The notes beneath the pieces are model-generated. The model was not told the DNA's origin. It searched no databases and worked only from the letters and a program-made list of their open reading frames with translations. Positions 26,613-33,130 of a stretch of 33,130 bases of DNA are shown in pieces (within the stretch, counting starts at the first letter, position 1; every line of letters starts with the position of its first letter). The DNA comes from Akkermansia muciniphila. GTDB lineage: Bacteria; Verrucomicrobiota; Verrucomicrobiia; Verrucomicrobiales; V1-33. The DNA is taken from NCBI GenBank assembly GCA_945861415.1, contig CAMAUV010000048.1, forward strand, positions 1-33,130. Reading direction: 5' to 3'. The position numbers were made by a program, and so were the translations under genes.

Positions 26613-27575
26613 TCAGGCGGCTCCTTTCTTCTTGTGGCCACGGATAAACACGTTGGCCGTAAGGTTGATGGCGCAGGTTATGATCAACAGCAGCAGGCCG
26701 ATGGTGAACAGGCTGGCCATGTGATCGCTCCCGGTGACAGCGTCACCCATTTCACTGGCAATCGCCGCCGTGAGAGTGGTGACGGGGTCCAGAAGTGAAT
26801 CCGGAATCTGATTCTTATTACCCGTGGCAAGCAGAACGGCCATGGTCTCACCAATCGCCCGGCCAACGCCCAGCATGCAGGAGGCTACAAGACCTGTCTT
26901 AGCAGCAGGGAAAAGAACCCGGCGAACGACTTCCCATTTATTGGCTCCCAGTGCCATCGCCGCTTCGCGATAGCTGTCAGGCACTGCCCTCAGAGAGTCT
27001 TCCGCCAGAGAAACAATCAGGGGGATACTCATCAACCCCAGCACAATCCCTCCATTGAGCAGATTCGTCCCCCACTGCGCTCCCGTATATTTTTGCAACA
27101 TGGGACCGATAATTGTGACCGCAATGAATCCCCAAACGATACTGGGAATAGCGGCCAGAACCTCAATCCCGATCTTCAGCCACTCCTTAGTGGTCGATCC
27201 GGCGAATTCACTGATGTAAACTGCAGCAGCGAGGCCGAGAGGAATGGCAATCAACATAGCAACGGCAGCCACGGCAAAATTGCCGACAATCATTCCAAGA
27301 ACCCCGTAAGAGGGATTATGATCGTCCTTGGCGTGCCACTCCGTGGAGGTGAAGAAGGCATGCTCGCCAAACCATTCGATCTTGGGCAGAACCGGCATGG
27401 CGCCGAGCAGCACAAACAGAAAGATGGCAGCAACAAGGAAGATTGAACTCCAGCCACAGACTCGAATCAGGACTTCGACGGGCTTTTCGATGCTGTCGGC
27501 AATACCGGCCACTGCCGCCCGCCAGCCCTTTCGGGCTGCGGGCGGAGTGTTGGATGAAGGGTGCGAAGAAGGCAT
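26613..27575 (-). CDS. pstC: Phosphate ABC transporter permease PstC
   Basis: The other permease subunit of the Pst importer, 320 residues. It has an extended hydrophilic N-terminus (Ser/Pro-rich, about 35 residues), then six or so membrane helices. The family loop EDSLRAVPDSYREAAMALGANKWE is followed by GRAIGETMAVLLATGN, both hallmarks of PstC. The periplasmic segment after helix 1 (WFGEHAFFTSTEWHAKDD) is also typical. It lies 28 bases after pstS and one base before pstA. Confidence 0.95.
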   Translation of the reverse strand: MPSSHPSSNTPPAARKGWRAAVAGIADSIEKPVEVLIRVCGWSSIFLVAAIFLFVLLGAMPVLPKIEWFGEHAFFTSTEWHAKDDHNPSYGVLGMIVGNFAVAAVAMLIAIPLGLAAAVYISEFAGSTTKEWLKIGIEVLAAIPSIVWGFIAVTIIGPMLQKYTGAQWGTNLLNGGIVLGLMSIPLIVSLAEDSLRAVPDSYREAAMALGANKWEVVRRVLFPAAKTGLVASCMLGVGRAIGETMAVLLATGNKNQIPDSLLDPVTTLTAAIASEMGDAVTGSDHMASLFTIGLLLLIITCAINLTANVFIRGHKKKGAA

Positions 27576-27603
27576 GAGGAAAGGGATTCCTGCCGACTAA
27601 GGG

Positions 27604-28470
27604 TTATTGAAGGGAAACGTAACCCGTCTTGGAAAGAAGCTTTTGCCCCTCAGGGGACATGGCGAAATCAATGAAGGCTTTGACTTCTCCTGTTGGTTCA
27701 CCGGCTGTGTAGAGGTAGAGCTTACGGGCGAGAGGATACTTGCCATTCCGGGCATCATCCACTCCGGGCATCACAGCCGGCTCGCCAGTCTTCTTGCTGA
27801 CTGGCACCCACTTCACTTTGTCTGTTTTGAAGGCCATTCCATCGTAACCGATGGCGCTCTTCATGGTAGCAAGGTTGTTGATGATAGCCGTCGAACTGCT
27901 CTGGGCGGCCACTGTGGTGCGGAACCTGTTTTTCTCACCGGCAGCGTTTTTGCCGAGCACGACATCGTGAATGAATTCGTAGGTGCCGGAGGTATTTTCG
28001 CGCCCGAGCGCTTCTATGTTACCCGTCAGCCCGCCAGGACCGACCTGCTCCCATGTGGTGATGGCGCCGTTCTCGACATACATATCCTTCAACTGCTCCA
28101 TGCTGATCTGAGCGAGGGGGTTTTCAGGATTCACGAAGACCGCGAGGGCATCATAGCCGACCACGAACTCAACAGTCTCTTTGCCCTGCTTTGCCTTGAT
28201 CTTGTCCTTTTCCTCCTGCTTCATCGGGCGGCTTGACGTGCAGATGTCAATCCGGCCTTCGGTCAGTTCGTTGATCCCGATACCTGAGCCCCCGCCGGCG
28301 ACAGACACTTTACCGCCAGTGAAGTTTTCAGCCCACGCCGCGGCGACCTGAGCCATCGTGTTCGATCCCGAAACTTTGATGGTCTTCTTTTCTTCACCCC
28401 CGCCCCCGCAGGAGCAAAGGCTGGCAGTGGCGGCGGCAGTAATCAGTGAGAGGAAGGCGGTGCGCTTCAT
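27604..28470 (-). CDS. pstS: Phosphate-binding lipoprotein PstS
   Basis: Extracytoplasmic phosphate-binding protein of the Pst importer, 288 residues from ATG 28470. A longer frame upstream runs through the regulatory region and lacks any signal. The signal peptide ends in a lipobox-like LCSC followed by a Gly stretch (GGGG), so it is probably lipid-anchored. Phosphate-contacting segments are visible: VSGSNTMAQ (usually GSxT), GGGSGIGINEL, ICTSSRPM and RENTSGTYEF. It is the first gene of the operon, behind the dyad-rich divergent region. Confidence 0.93.
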   Translation of the reverse strand: MKRTAFLSLITAAATASLCSCGGGGEEKKTIKVSGSNTMAQVAAAWAENFTGGKVSVAGGGSGIGINELTEGRIDICTSSRPMKQEEKDKIKAKQGKETVEFVVGYDALAVFVNPENPLAQISMEQLKDMYVENGAITTWEQVGPGGLTGNIEALGRENTSGTYEFIHDVVLGKNAAGEKNRFRTTVAAQSSSTAIINNLATMKSAIGYDGMAFKTDKVKWVPVSKKTGEPAVMPGVDDARNGKYPLARKLYLYTAGEPTGEVKAFIDFAMSPEGQKLLSKTGYVSLQ

Positions 28471-28502
28471 AAGAAATATTGGTTTGGTTGAGTTGCGTTC
28501 AA

Positions 28503-28690
28503 TTTGTGGACGAGGCGATTGTTTGCCACAAATGTCGCGCAGTCCACATTTGGAGTGTTCCGATTCCGTCACATTTGCACTCCCACCCGCCTTCTGGCAA
28601 AACGGAATCGTCACAAAGCAAACTTTGTCATTCCGGCATTCCGGACTGAGAGGTAATATCACTCTCAGTTTAGACCGCCAAAGCGGTCAT
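28503..28690. promoter_or_regulatory. Divergent control region of the pst operon, rich in dyads
   Basis: The 246-base gap between pstS and the PAS protein holds several symmetric elements. TTTGTGG (28503-28509) pairs with CCACAAA (28526-28532). GATTCCG (28562-28568) pairs with CGGAATC (28603-28609), each followed by TCACA. A tandem CATTCCGG sits at 28629-28644. ACTGAGAG (28645-28652) forms a perfect 8-bp dyad with CTCTCAGT (28662-28669). GACCGC (28673-28678) pairs with GCGGTC (28683-28688). No canonical CTGTCAT Pho box pair was found. One or more dyads are probable operators. Confidence 0.45.
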
Positions 28691-28716
28691 GGGGCACTTT
28701 CGACACAGTCATAATC

Positions 28717-29328
28717 ATGCCATCCGTCAAAAAATCCCCTTCCCCACCGGAACGCGTCGATGACGCTGACGGGGGTCATGATGAAGCCGAAGGAAAAGTG
28801 CTGGGCTGTATCACGGCCATGCTGGACGGATTGACCGATGCCTGCATGATCGCTGAGCCGGACGGACGGATGCGCTATGCCAATGGAGCTGCCCGTGTTC
28901 TGCTCCGCATGAAAGGTCGGGCTACAGGCCGAAAACTGACTGCCGTGCTCGCAGAGAAGCATGCGCTAGAATTATTCGAGAACGCGACCGCGGTAGAGCG
29001 TCCGCGGGCCGCGGTTCTGGCTCTCACTCTCTCCAGCGATGGAGCCCGTTCCTACACGGTCAGTGTAGTGCCTCTTAGCATTGAGGGGGAAGGCCTTTTC
29101 TACCGCATCGCCATTTCGCCAAATTCCGCCCCCGTAGCACAATCCGGCGGCAGTGAGACCACTGCACTTCTGCAGAAACTGGGCGACCCCCTGAGCATTC
29201 TTCAGGGCTACCTTGAAAACCTCCTGGACGGTGTCATCAAAGAACCGGCCCTCATGCGCCAGTGCCTCGGCGCAATGCAGCGCCAGACCGCCCAGATGCA
29301 GCGTCTCATCAGCGGACTCCGGTTCTAG
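28717..29328 (+). CDS. PAS plus HisKA-like pseudokinase, PhoR-related
   Basis: A 203-residue cytoplasmic protein with no membrane segment. Residues 28-132 fit a PAS domain of the PhoR kind (GLTDACMIAEPDGRMRYANGA). Residues 147-203 fit the two-helix dimerisation (HisKA) domain (PLSILQGYLENLLDG, then MQRQTAQMQRLISGL). Aligning the usual HELRTPL with QKLGDPL puts Gln153 where the phospho-accepting His belongs. No ATPase domain follows; the frame ends cleanly and no HATPase motifs were found downstream in other frames. It is therefore either a decayed PhoR or a signalling adaptor that heterodimerises with a real kinase. Its place opposite pstS supports a phosphate-related role, by inference. Confidence 0.65.
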   Translation: MPSVKKSPSPPERVDDADGGHDEAEGKVLGCITAMLDGLTDACMIAEPDGRMRYANGAARVLLRMKGRATGRKLTAVLAEKHALELFENATAVERPRAAVLALTLSSDGARSYTVSVVPLSIEGEGLFYRIAISPNSAPVAQSGGSETTALLQKLGDPLSILQGYLENLLDGVIKEPALMRQCLGAMQRQTAQMQRLISGLRF

Positions 29329-29331
29329 CGG

Positions 29332-29661
29332 CTATTTTGTCCCGATGCAGTAGAGGAACTTGTTGGACCGGACGACAAGCCCGTTCCTGACGGCATTCAA
29401 CACACCGCGGCCACTTTCCTCGGTGGCACTGGAGACTAATTTAAACTAAGGGGAGGCCTCCACGACTAACAAATCTGTGATTCCCATGCCCTCCAGCGGT
29501 GTCTTCCAGACAATGTTTTCCGTGTCGCTCCATCTACCGGGAGGCTTTGCAGAAGGCTGCGTCCAGGCTCCCCCGGGACCATGAAAATGCGGCCAGTCGG
29601 CAGCGAAGATGGAAATACCGGGAGCGAGAAAGGCGGAGAGCATTAGGTAACGCGGCACCAT
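29332..29661 (-). pseudogene. Remnant of a secreted PQQ-like beta-propeller gene
   Basis: A signal peptide and mature N-terminus typical of PQQ/BamB-type propeller proteins are seen from 29661: MLSAFLAPGISIFAADW, HFHGPGG, then RWSDTENIVWKTPLEGMG. After an in-frame TAG at 29446-29448, the same frame continues with a segment that looks like the end of such a protein (NGLVVRSNKFLYCIGTK) and stops at 29332. The usual protein has about 400 residues or more, so the central roughly 1 kb appears deleted, leaving only the two ends. Its stop lies 3 bases from the stop of the convergent PAS protein. A tiny functional peptide is possible but unlikely. Confidence 0.6.
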
Positions 29662-29732
29662 TTGCCGGAACCGATGGCTTTCCGGTAAGATTTTCTTTCC
29701 CCCATGCGCAGTGTCCGAGAGATGCCTGTGCC

Positions 29733-30338
29733 TCACCACCCCAACAGCGCCGCTTTCAGTTCCTCGTAGCGGTCAAAGGCTGGCAGTTGCGGAAACTGCG
29801 CCTTCACATTATCCGGGGCATGAAAGAAAAAGCCCCTGTCGGCTGCGAGCAGCATGGACGTGTCATTGAAGCTGTCCCCAGCGGCATGCACCCGGTAGTT
29901 GAGGGACTGAAAGGCCTCCACGGCGCGGCGCTTCTGGTCTGGCTGGCGAAGTTTGTAGTCCACTATACGCCCGTCTGCTGCCACTTCCATCCGGTGGCAA
30001 AACAGCGCCGGCCAGCCGAGTTGAGCCATCAGAGGCATGGCAAATTCCTCAAAGGTGTCCGACAAAATCACTACCTGACAGCTGGCACGGAGGGAATCGA
30101 GGAACAGCTCCGCCCCCTCCAGCGGACTGAGGCTGCCAATGACTTCCTGAATATCAGGCAGCCTCAGCCCGTGCTGCTCGAGGAGGGCCAGACGACCCCG
30201 CATGAGTAGATCGTAATCCGGCTCGTCGCGGGTGGTGCGGCGGAGTTCGGGAATGCCGGTGCGCTCGGCAAACGCGACCCAGATTTCCGGCACAAGAACG
30301 CCTTCGAGATCGAGAGTGATGATGGTCTGCTGATCCAT
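29733..30338 (-). CDS. thrH: ThrH: phosphoserine phosphatase / homoserine phosphotransferase
   Basis: A HAD-family enzyme of 201 residues from ATG 30338; a longer frame adds 19 atypical residues. The N-terminus TLDLEGVLVPEIWVAFAERTG is the ThrH signature, with nucleophile Asp10. Motif II is ILSDTFEEF (residues 91-99), the basic motif is in RQPDQKRRAV, and motif IV is GDSFND (154-159). ThrH dephosphorylates phosphoserine and can pass the phosphate to homoserine, linking serine and threonine synthesis. It may supply the serB function here. It is divergent from the pentapeptide gene. Confidence 0.92.
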   Translation of the reverse strand: MDQQTIITLDLEGVLVPEIWVAFAERTGIPELRRTTRDEPDYDLLMRGRLALLEQHGLRLPDIQEVIGSLSPLEGAELFLDSLRASCQVVILSDTFEEFAMPLMAQLGWPALFCHRMEVAADGRIVDYKLRQPDQKRRAVEAFQSLNYRVHAAGDSFNDTSMLLAADRGFFFHAPDNVKAQFPQLPAFDRYEELKAALLGW

Positions 30339-30466
30339 AGGAGCCCTGCCATGCTCTCCGTTGAACACGCTGCAAGCAGAGATGAGGGTGGTCATCCGTT
30401 CGAAAAAGTGATGGAAAGCGAGTTGCCTGAGGAAAAGAATATCGCTTTTACCAGTTGGTGCTATGA

Positions 30467-31213
30467 ATGCTGGACCTTAGTCCAAACTCTTCCAACACCA
30501 CTATTGTTCCTCTTATGCCTGCGATTCCTTCTGATGCTTTCCGTTCCCACTTTCACTGGCTGCACAGCCATGGCGTCGATGGCGAAGTGCTTTCCGTGCA
30601 GAAAGCGGAGATGAGCGGAAGCGACCTGACGGGACGTAACCTCCGCGAAGCAAGGCTGCCGGATATTGACCTCTCCGGTGCCATGCTCAGCGGGACGGAT
30701 TTTTCCTCCGCCGATGCGTCCCGCGGGAGCTTCGACAAGGCCCGGCTAGTTGGCGCAAATTTCAGCGGAGCGAAGTTGGAAGGCGCCAGTTTCAGAGGAT
30801 GTCGGCTGGAGGGAGTGCGTTTCATTGGCGCTTCGCTCGTGAAGGCCTGCATGGCGGGGGCCGACTGCAGCGGGGCTCAATTTGATGGGGCGGATGTTTC
30901 CGGGGTGGACTTCACCAATGCCGACCTCTCCGGTGTGGACCTGACCGGCGCCCGTCAGACCGGCGCGAACTTCAACGGGGCCGATCTCACGGATACGCAG
31001 GGACTGGAAAAGCCGGGCACACCTGCAGCGGCTCCGGCAGTTGCATCGGCAACTGCACCTGCGCCTGCGCCACTTCCAGCAGAGCCCGAGCCCCCTGTTC
31101 AGACCACTGCGGAATCTGAAACTGAGCCTGTGGATGAAGCTCAAGAAGAGGAGTCGACCACGACGAATGCTTCCGTGCAGCCGGAGCTGTTTATCCCGCT
31201 TCAGCAGTCATAA
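30467..31213 (+). CDS. Pentapeptide-repeat protein with acidic Pro/Ala tail
   Basis: A 248-residue protein of unknown function. The centre (about residues 49-182) is a run of A(D/N)LxX-type pentapeptide repeats, such as LSGADFSG-like units (LVGANFSGAKLEGASF and ADVSGVDFTNADLSGVDL). These fold as a right-handed quadrilateral beta-helix. A short N-terminal segment (FHWLHSHGVDGE) precedes it, and a Pro/Ala then Glu-rich disordered tail follows (about 183-248). Two ATGs are possible, at 30467 and 30515; neither has a clear Shine-Dalgarno. Pentapeptide proteins can mimic DNA or act as scaffolds, but nothing here decides the role. It is first in a run of four same-strand genes with small gaps. Confidence 0.75.
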   Translation: MLDLSPNSSNTTIVPLMPAIPSDAFRSHFHWLHSHGVDGEVLSVQKAEMSGSDLTGRNLREARLPDIDLSGAMLSGTDFSSADASRGSFDKARLVGANFSGAKLEGASFRGCRLEGVRFIGASLVKACMAGADCSGAQFDGADVSGVDFTNADLSGVDLTGARQTGANFNGADLTDTQGLEKPGTPAAAPAVASATAPAPAPLPAEPEPPVQTTAESETEPVDEAQEEESTTTNASVQPELFIPLQQS

Positions 31214-31232
31214 ACCTTACCAAGACCCTTCC

Positions 31233-31379
31233 GTGACAGAAGAACAGCAAACATGGGCCGCCATAGGCATCGTCGCACTGACCACGGGCATCTTTCTGTG
31301 GAAACTTACCCGAAAGCGTCAGCAGGGGTGCGGCGGCGGTTGCGAATGCGCTTCAGCAAAAAAGCCGGTGACCCGCTGA
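31233..31379 (+). CDS. Small single-pass Cys-rich membrane protein
   Basis: A 48-residue protein starting at GTG (31233-31235), 19 bases past the pentapeptide gene and 18 before the Cys-cluster gene. After a short acidic N-terminus (TEEQQT) comes one membrane helix (WAAIGIVALTTGIFLW), then a basic stretch (KLTRKRQQ) and a cysteine cluster (GCGGGCECAS). The layout is like the short FeoB-associated Cys-rich membrane proteins, which carry a terminal CxxxCxC-like patch, but no feoB is nearby. The function is unknown; metal binding is inferred from the cysteines. Confidence 0.6.
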   Translation: MTEEQQTWAAIGIVALTTGIFLWKLTRKRQQGCGGGCECASAKKPVTR

Positions 31380-31397
31380 GCCAGTATTGGGGAACAA

Positions 31398-32132
31398 ATG
31401 GAGGACGACTTTCGCCGGCTATTTGATGGTATCCACGCGCAGACACTCGCCGCGATGGAGAAGGACCTCGCGCGTATTTCCTCCCTGCCGGAACTGCTCG
31501 CGGTAACCCAAGCCGCCCTTCAACACACGACACGAACGCTCTCTTCCATCACAGAATCCGCAGGGGTTAAAACCGCCTGCTCGTCCGGGTGCTCCTTCTG
31601 CTGCTGGCATCGCGTGGACGCCCCCGCACATGAAATCTTACTCGCCGCCCGCTACATCCGCGCCCACTGGACACAGGAGGAGATTGATGCACTCAGAAGA
31701 GCAGCCCGTCAGCGTGCGGAGGAGGAACTGAGAATGGATTACGCCCAGCGGCAGCGCAGCATCCGGCCCTGCGTCTTGCTGGAGGAAAACATCTGCCGGA
31801 TCTATCCCGTGCGTCCGGGGGCCTGCCGACGATATTTTTCAGGGTCCATCGATGCGTGCCACCGGCTATGGGAAGACCCTCAGGCGGAGGCCGCGGTCGG
31901 CATCCCGCTCCTTTCTGATGCGGGCCACGCCGCCGGCAGTGCCATGCTCCGGGCCTTTGCTGCGGCAGGATATGACCACTATTTCTACGATCTCTCCGCG
32001 GCCCTTGCCGAGGCCCTCGAAGACGAGGCCTGCGAGCAGCGGTGGTTTGCCAAACAAGCCGCGTTTTCCGCAGATGCGCGCACGCTCATGCCGCCGCCCG
32101 GCCCACCGGCTCCGGTGATTCATTCGTGGTGA
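31398..32132 (+). CDS. YkgJ-type cysteine-cluster (zinc/iron-binding) protein
   Basis: A 244-residue cytoplasmic protein of the YkgJ/UPF0153 group (CxxxCxxCC family). The first cluster is Cys61, 65, 68 and 69 (CSSGCSFCC). Further conserved cysteines follow at 125, 133 and 143 in the pattern RPCVLLEENICRIYPVRPGACR, plus Cys154. The family is thought to bind a metal, zinc or an iron-sulfur cluster, but has no settled biochemical role. A Pro-rich tail ends the protein. The neighbouring 48-residue gene is also Cys-rich, so the two may work together. Confidence 0.85.
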   Translation: MEDDFRRLFDGIHAQTLAAMEKDLARISSLPELLAVTQAALQHTTRTLSSITESAGVKTACSSGCSFCCWHRVDAPAHEILLAARYIRAHWTQEEIDALRRAARQRAEEELRMDYAQRQRSIRPCVLLEENICRIYPVRPGACRRYFSGSIDACHRLWEDPQAEAAVGIPLLSDAGHAAGSAMLRAFAAAGYDHYFYDLSAALAEALEDEACEQRWFAKQAAFSADARTLMPPPGPPAPVIHSW

Positions 32133-32173
32133 AAGCCTCTTGAGCGTCTGCCCACACCGGCCACTCTGGCCTC

Positions 32174-32998
32174 ATGCCTTCCCTCCCCTCCTCTGTTCCT
32201 GTAGCGCTTACCATCGCCGGCAGCGACTGCTCGGCCGGCGCTGGACTGCAGGCGGACCTCAAATCCTTTACCGCCCAGGGTGTTTACGGCCTCACCGCGG
32301 TGACGTGCGTGGTGGCGGAAGTCCCCGGAAAGGTGACGCGGATCCAAGCAGTGGACACGGCCATTCTGGAAGACCAGATCCGGCTGCTCATGGAAGCCTT
32401 CCCGGTAGCCGCAGTAAAAACCGGCATGCTCTACAGCGCAGAGATCATTACTCTGGTGGCGGACATATTCAGGGGCCTGAAAAAGCGGCCGCACCTTGTG
32501 GTCGATCCTGTCATGGTGGCCACCAGCGGCGACGCTCTCGTGGGCGATGATGCAGTGGAGGCATACGAACGACTACTCTTTCCACTCGCCAGTCTCATAA
32601 CTCCTAACATGGATGAGGCCTCCGTGCTGCTGGGCAAGCCGGTCACGCGTACTGAACAGTTGAAGCCCGCCGCAGATGTGCTACGCATGAAGTATGGATG
32701 CCCTGTGCTGCTGAAAGGGGGCCACCTTCGCGGGGATAGCGCGATAGATGTGCTGCGGGATGCCGCGGGATTCACCGTCCACTGTGCGGCTTACCTACCC
32801 GGCATCAGCACACACGGCACTGGTTGCACGTTTTCCGCAGCCATCGCAGCCGGACTGGCAAAAGGGCTCGATCTCCGGGCCGCAGTGAAGAACGGAAAGC
32901 GTTACGTCACTCGCACTATCGCGCAATCCTTCCGCTGGGGTCGGGGACGCAGCAAAGTCGAGGCACTTAATCATTTTCAACACACTGGCATCCCATAG
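32174..32998 (+). CDS. thiD: Hydroxymethylpyrimidine/phosphomethylpyrimidine kinase
   Basis: Catalyses the two successive phosphorylations of hydroxymethylpyrimidine in thiamine synthesis. The 274-residue length is standard for ThiD of the ribokinase fold. The start ALTIAGSDCSAGAGLQADLK is the substrate-binding signature. DPVMVATSGDAL lies mid-protein. The anion hole and catalytic base are in THGTGCTFSAAIAA near the C-terminus, where the Asp-or-Cys position reads Cys in GTGC, as is common in ThiD. No TPP riboswitch was seen upstream, and no other thi gene is in the window. Confidence 0.95.
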   Translation: MPSLPSSVPVALTIAGSDCSAGAGLQADLKSFTAQGVYGLTAVTCVVAEVPGKVTRIQAVDTAILEDQIRLLMEAFPVAAVKTGMLYSAEIITLVADIFRGLKKRPHLVVDPVMVATSGDALVGDDAVEAYERLLFPLASLITPNMDEASVLLGKPVTRTEQLKPAADVLRMKYGCPVLLKGGHLRGDSAIDVLRDAAGFTVHCAAYLPGISTHGTGCTFSAAIAAGLAKGLDLRAAVKNGKRYVTRTIAQSFRWGRGRSKVEALNHFQHTGIP

Positions 32999-33008
32999 GC
33001 CAGAAAAC

Positions 33009-33027
33009 ACGGGGGTGCCTCCCCCGT
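33009..33027. other. Small hairpin past thiD
   Basis: A 7-bp GC stem (ACGGGGG at 33009-33015 with 33021-33027) has a 5-base loop and starts 10 bases after the thiD stop. No T run follows, so it is not a standard terminator; it could be a factor-dependent or mRNA-protecting hairpin. The last 100 bases of the window show no gene. Confidence 0.3.
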
Positions 33028-33130
33028 AGAGACGGCGGCTGAGTAACTAAATTCGTTGAGGGGTCGAGTTGTGATTTTCGAGGCCTGCCCCGGCGATTCG
33101 GCTCAGTGCTGTCCCATGATCCTATCATTA

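Noticed and set aside
28471..28716. Canonical Pho box
   Set aside because: No two CTGTCAT-like units at 11-base spacing were found; only looser TGTGACG and other dyads.
29329..29732. Missing HATPase domain of the PAS protein, perhaps split off by a frameshift
   Set aside because: The reading frames after 29328 show no N, G1 or G2 box; the region is instead explained by a minus-strand propeller remnant.

Overview
The window is about 33 kb of bacterial chromosome, moderately GC-rich and densely coded on both strands. No tRNA, rRNA, CRISPR array, insertion sequence or prophage was seen. I infer a member of the Verrucomicrobiota. The reasons are a PEP-CTERM-type surface protein, an H-X-DG-type pseudopilin, long secreted beta-rich proteins ending in a Ca-binding repeat plus a short C-terminal domain, a secreted azurin-like cupredoxin, and weak or absent Shine-Dalgarno sites at most starts. 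No species can be named from the sequence alone.

Layout. 1-4.9 kb, minus strand: translation genes rpsB-tsf (tsf cut by the left edge) with a structured leader, a secreted blue-copper protein, a NupG-like MFS transporter, and an orphan ParA ATPase overlapping a roadblock-like partner. 5-11 kb, plus strand: a two-unit M16 metallopeptidase and a 1058-residue secreted modular protein with a clear terminator. 11.1-20.3 kb: housekeeping genes (lipA, typA, an AsmA-like protein, a PhnP-like MBL hydrolase, a two-domain siroheme-decarboxylase-like protein, rsmB, coaD, exported msrA). 20.4-23.2 kb: a cobalamin riboswitch heading three start/stop-overlapping genes, namely a PEP-CTERM protein, a secreted surface protein and a pseudopilin. 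23.3-28.5 kb, minus strand: a complete phosphate uptake operon, pstS-pstC-pstA-pstB-pstB-phoU. Divergent from it, at 28.7 kb, lies a PAS plus HisKA-like protein with no phospho-accepting histidine and no ATPase domain. 29.3-33 kb: the remnant of a PQQ-type beta-propeller gene, thrH, then a plus-strand run of a pentapeptide-repeat protein, a tiny Cys-rich membrane protein, a YkgJ-type Cys-cluster protein and thiD.

Three places look most novel. (1) The two tandem PstB ATPases have complementary losses: one lacks the LSGGQ signature, the other lacks the Q-loop Gln and H-loop His. They are therefore predicted to act as an asymmetric heterodimer with one working ATP site. (2) A kinase-dead PhoR-like protein sits opposite the pst operon, across a region rich in dyads. 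(3) The B12 riboswitch controls surface-displayed proteins and a pseudopilin rather than a known transporter or biosynthetic enzyme, which suggests a B12-responsive surface system.
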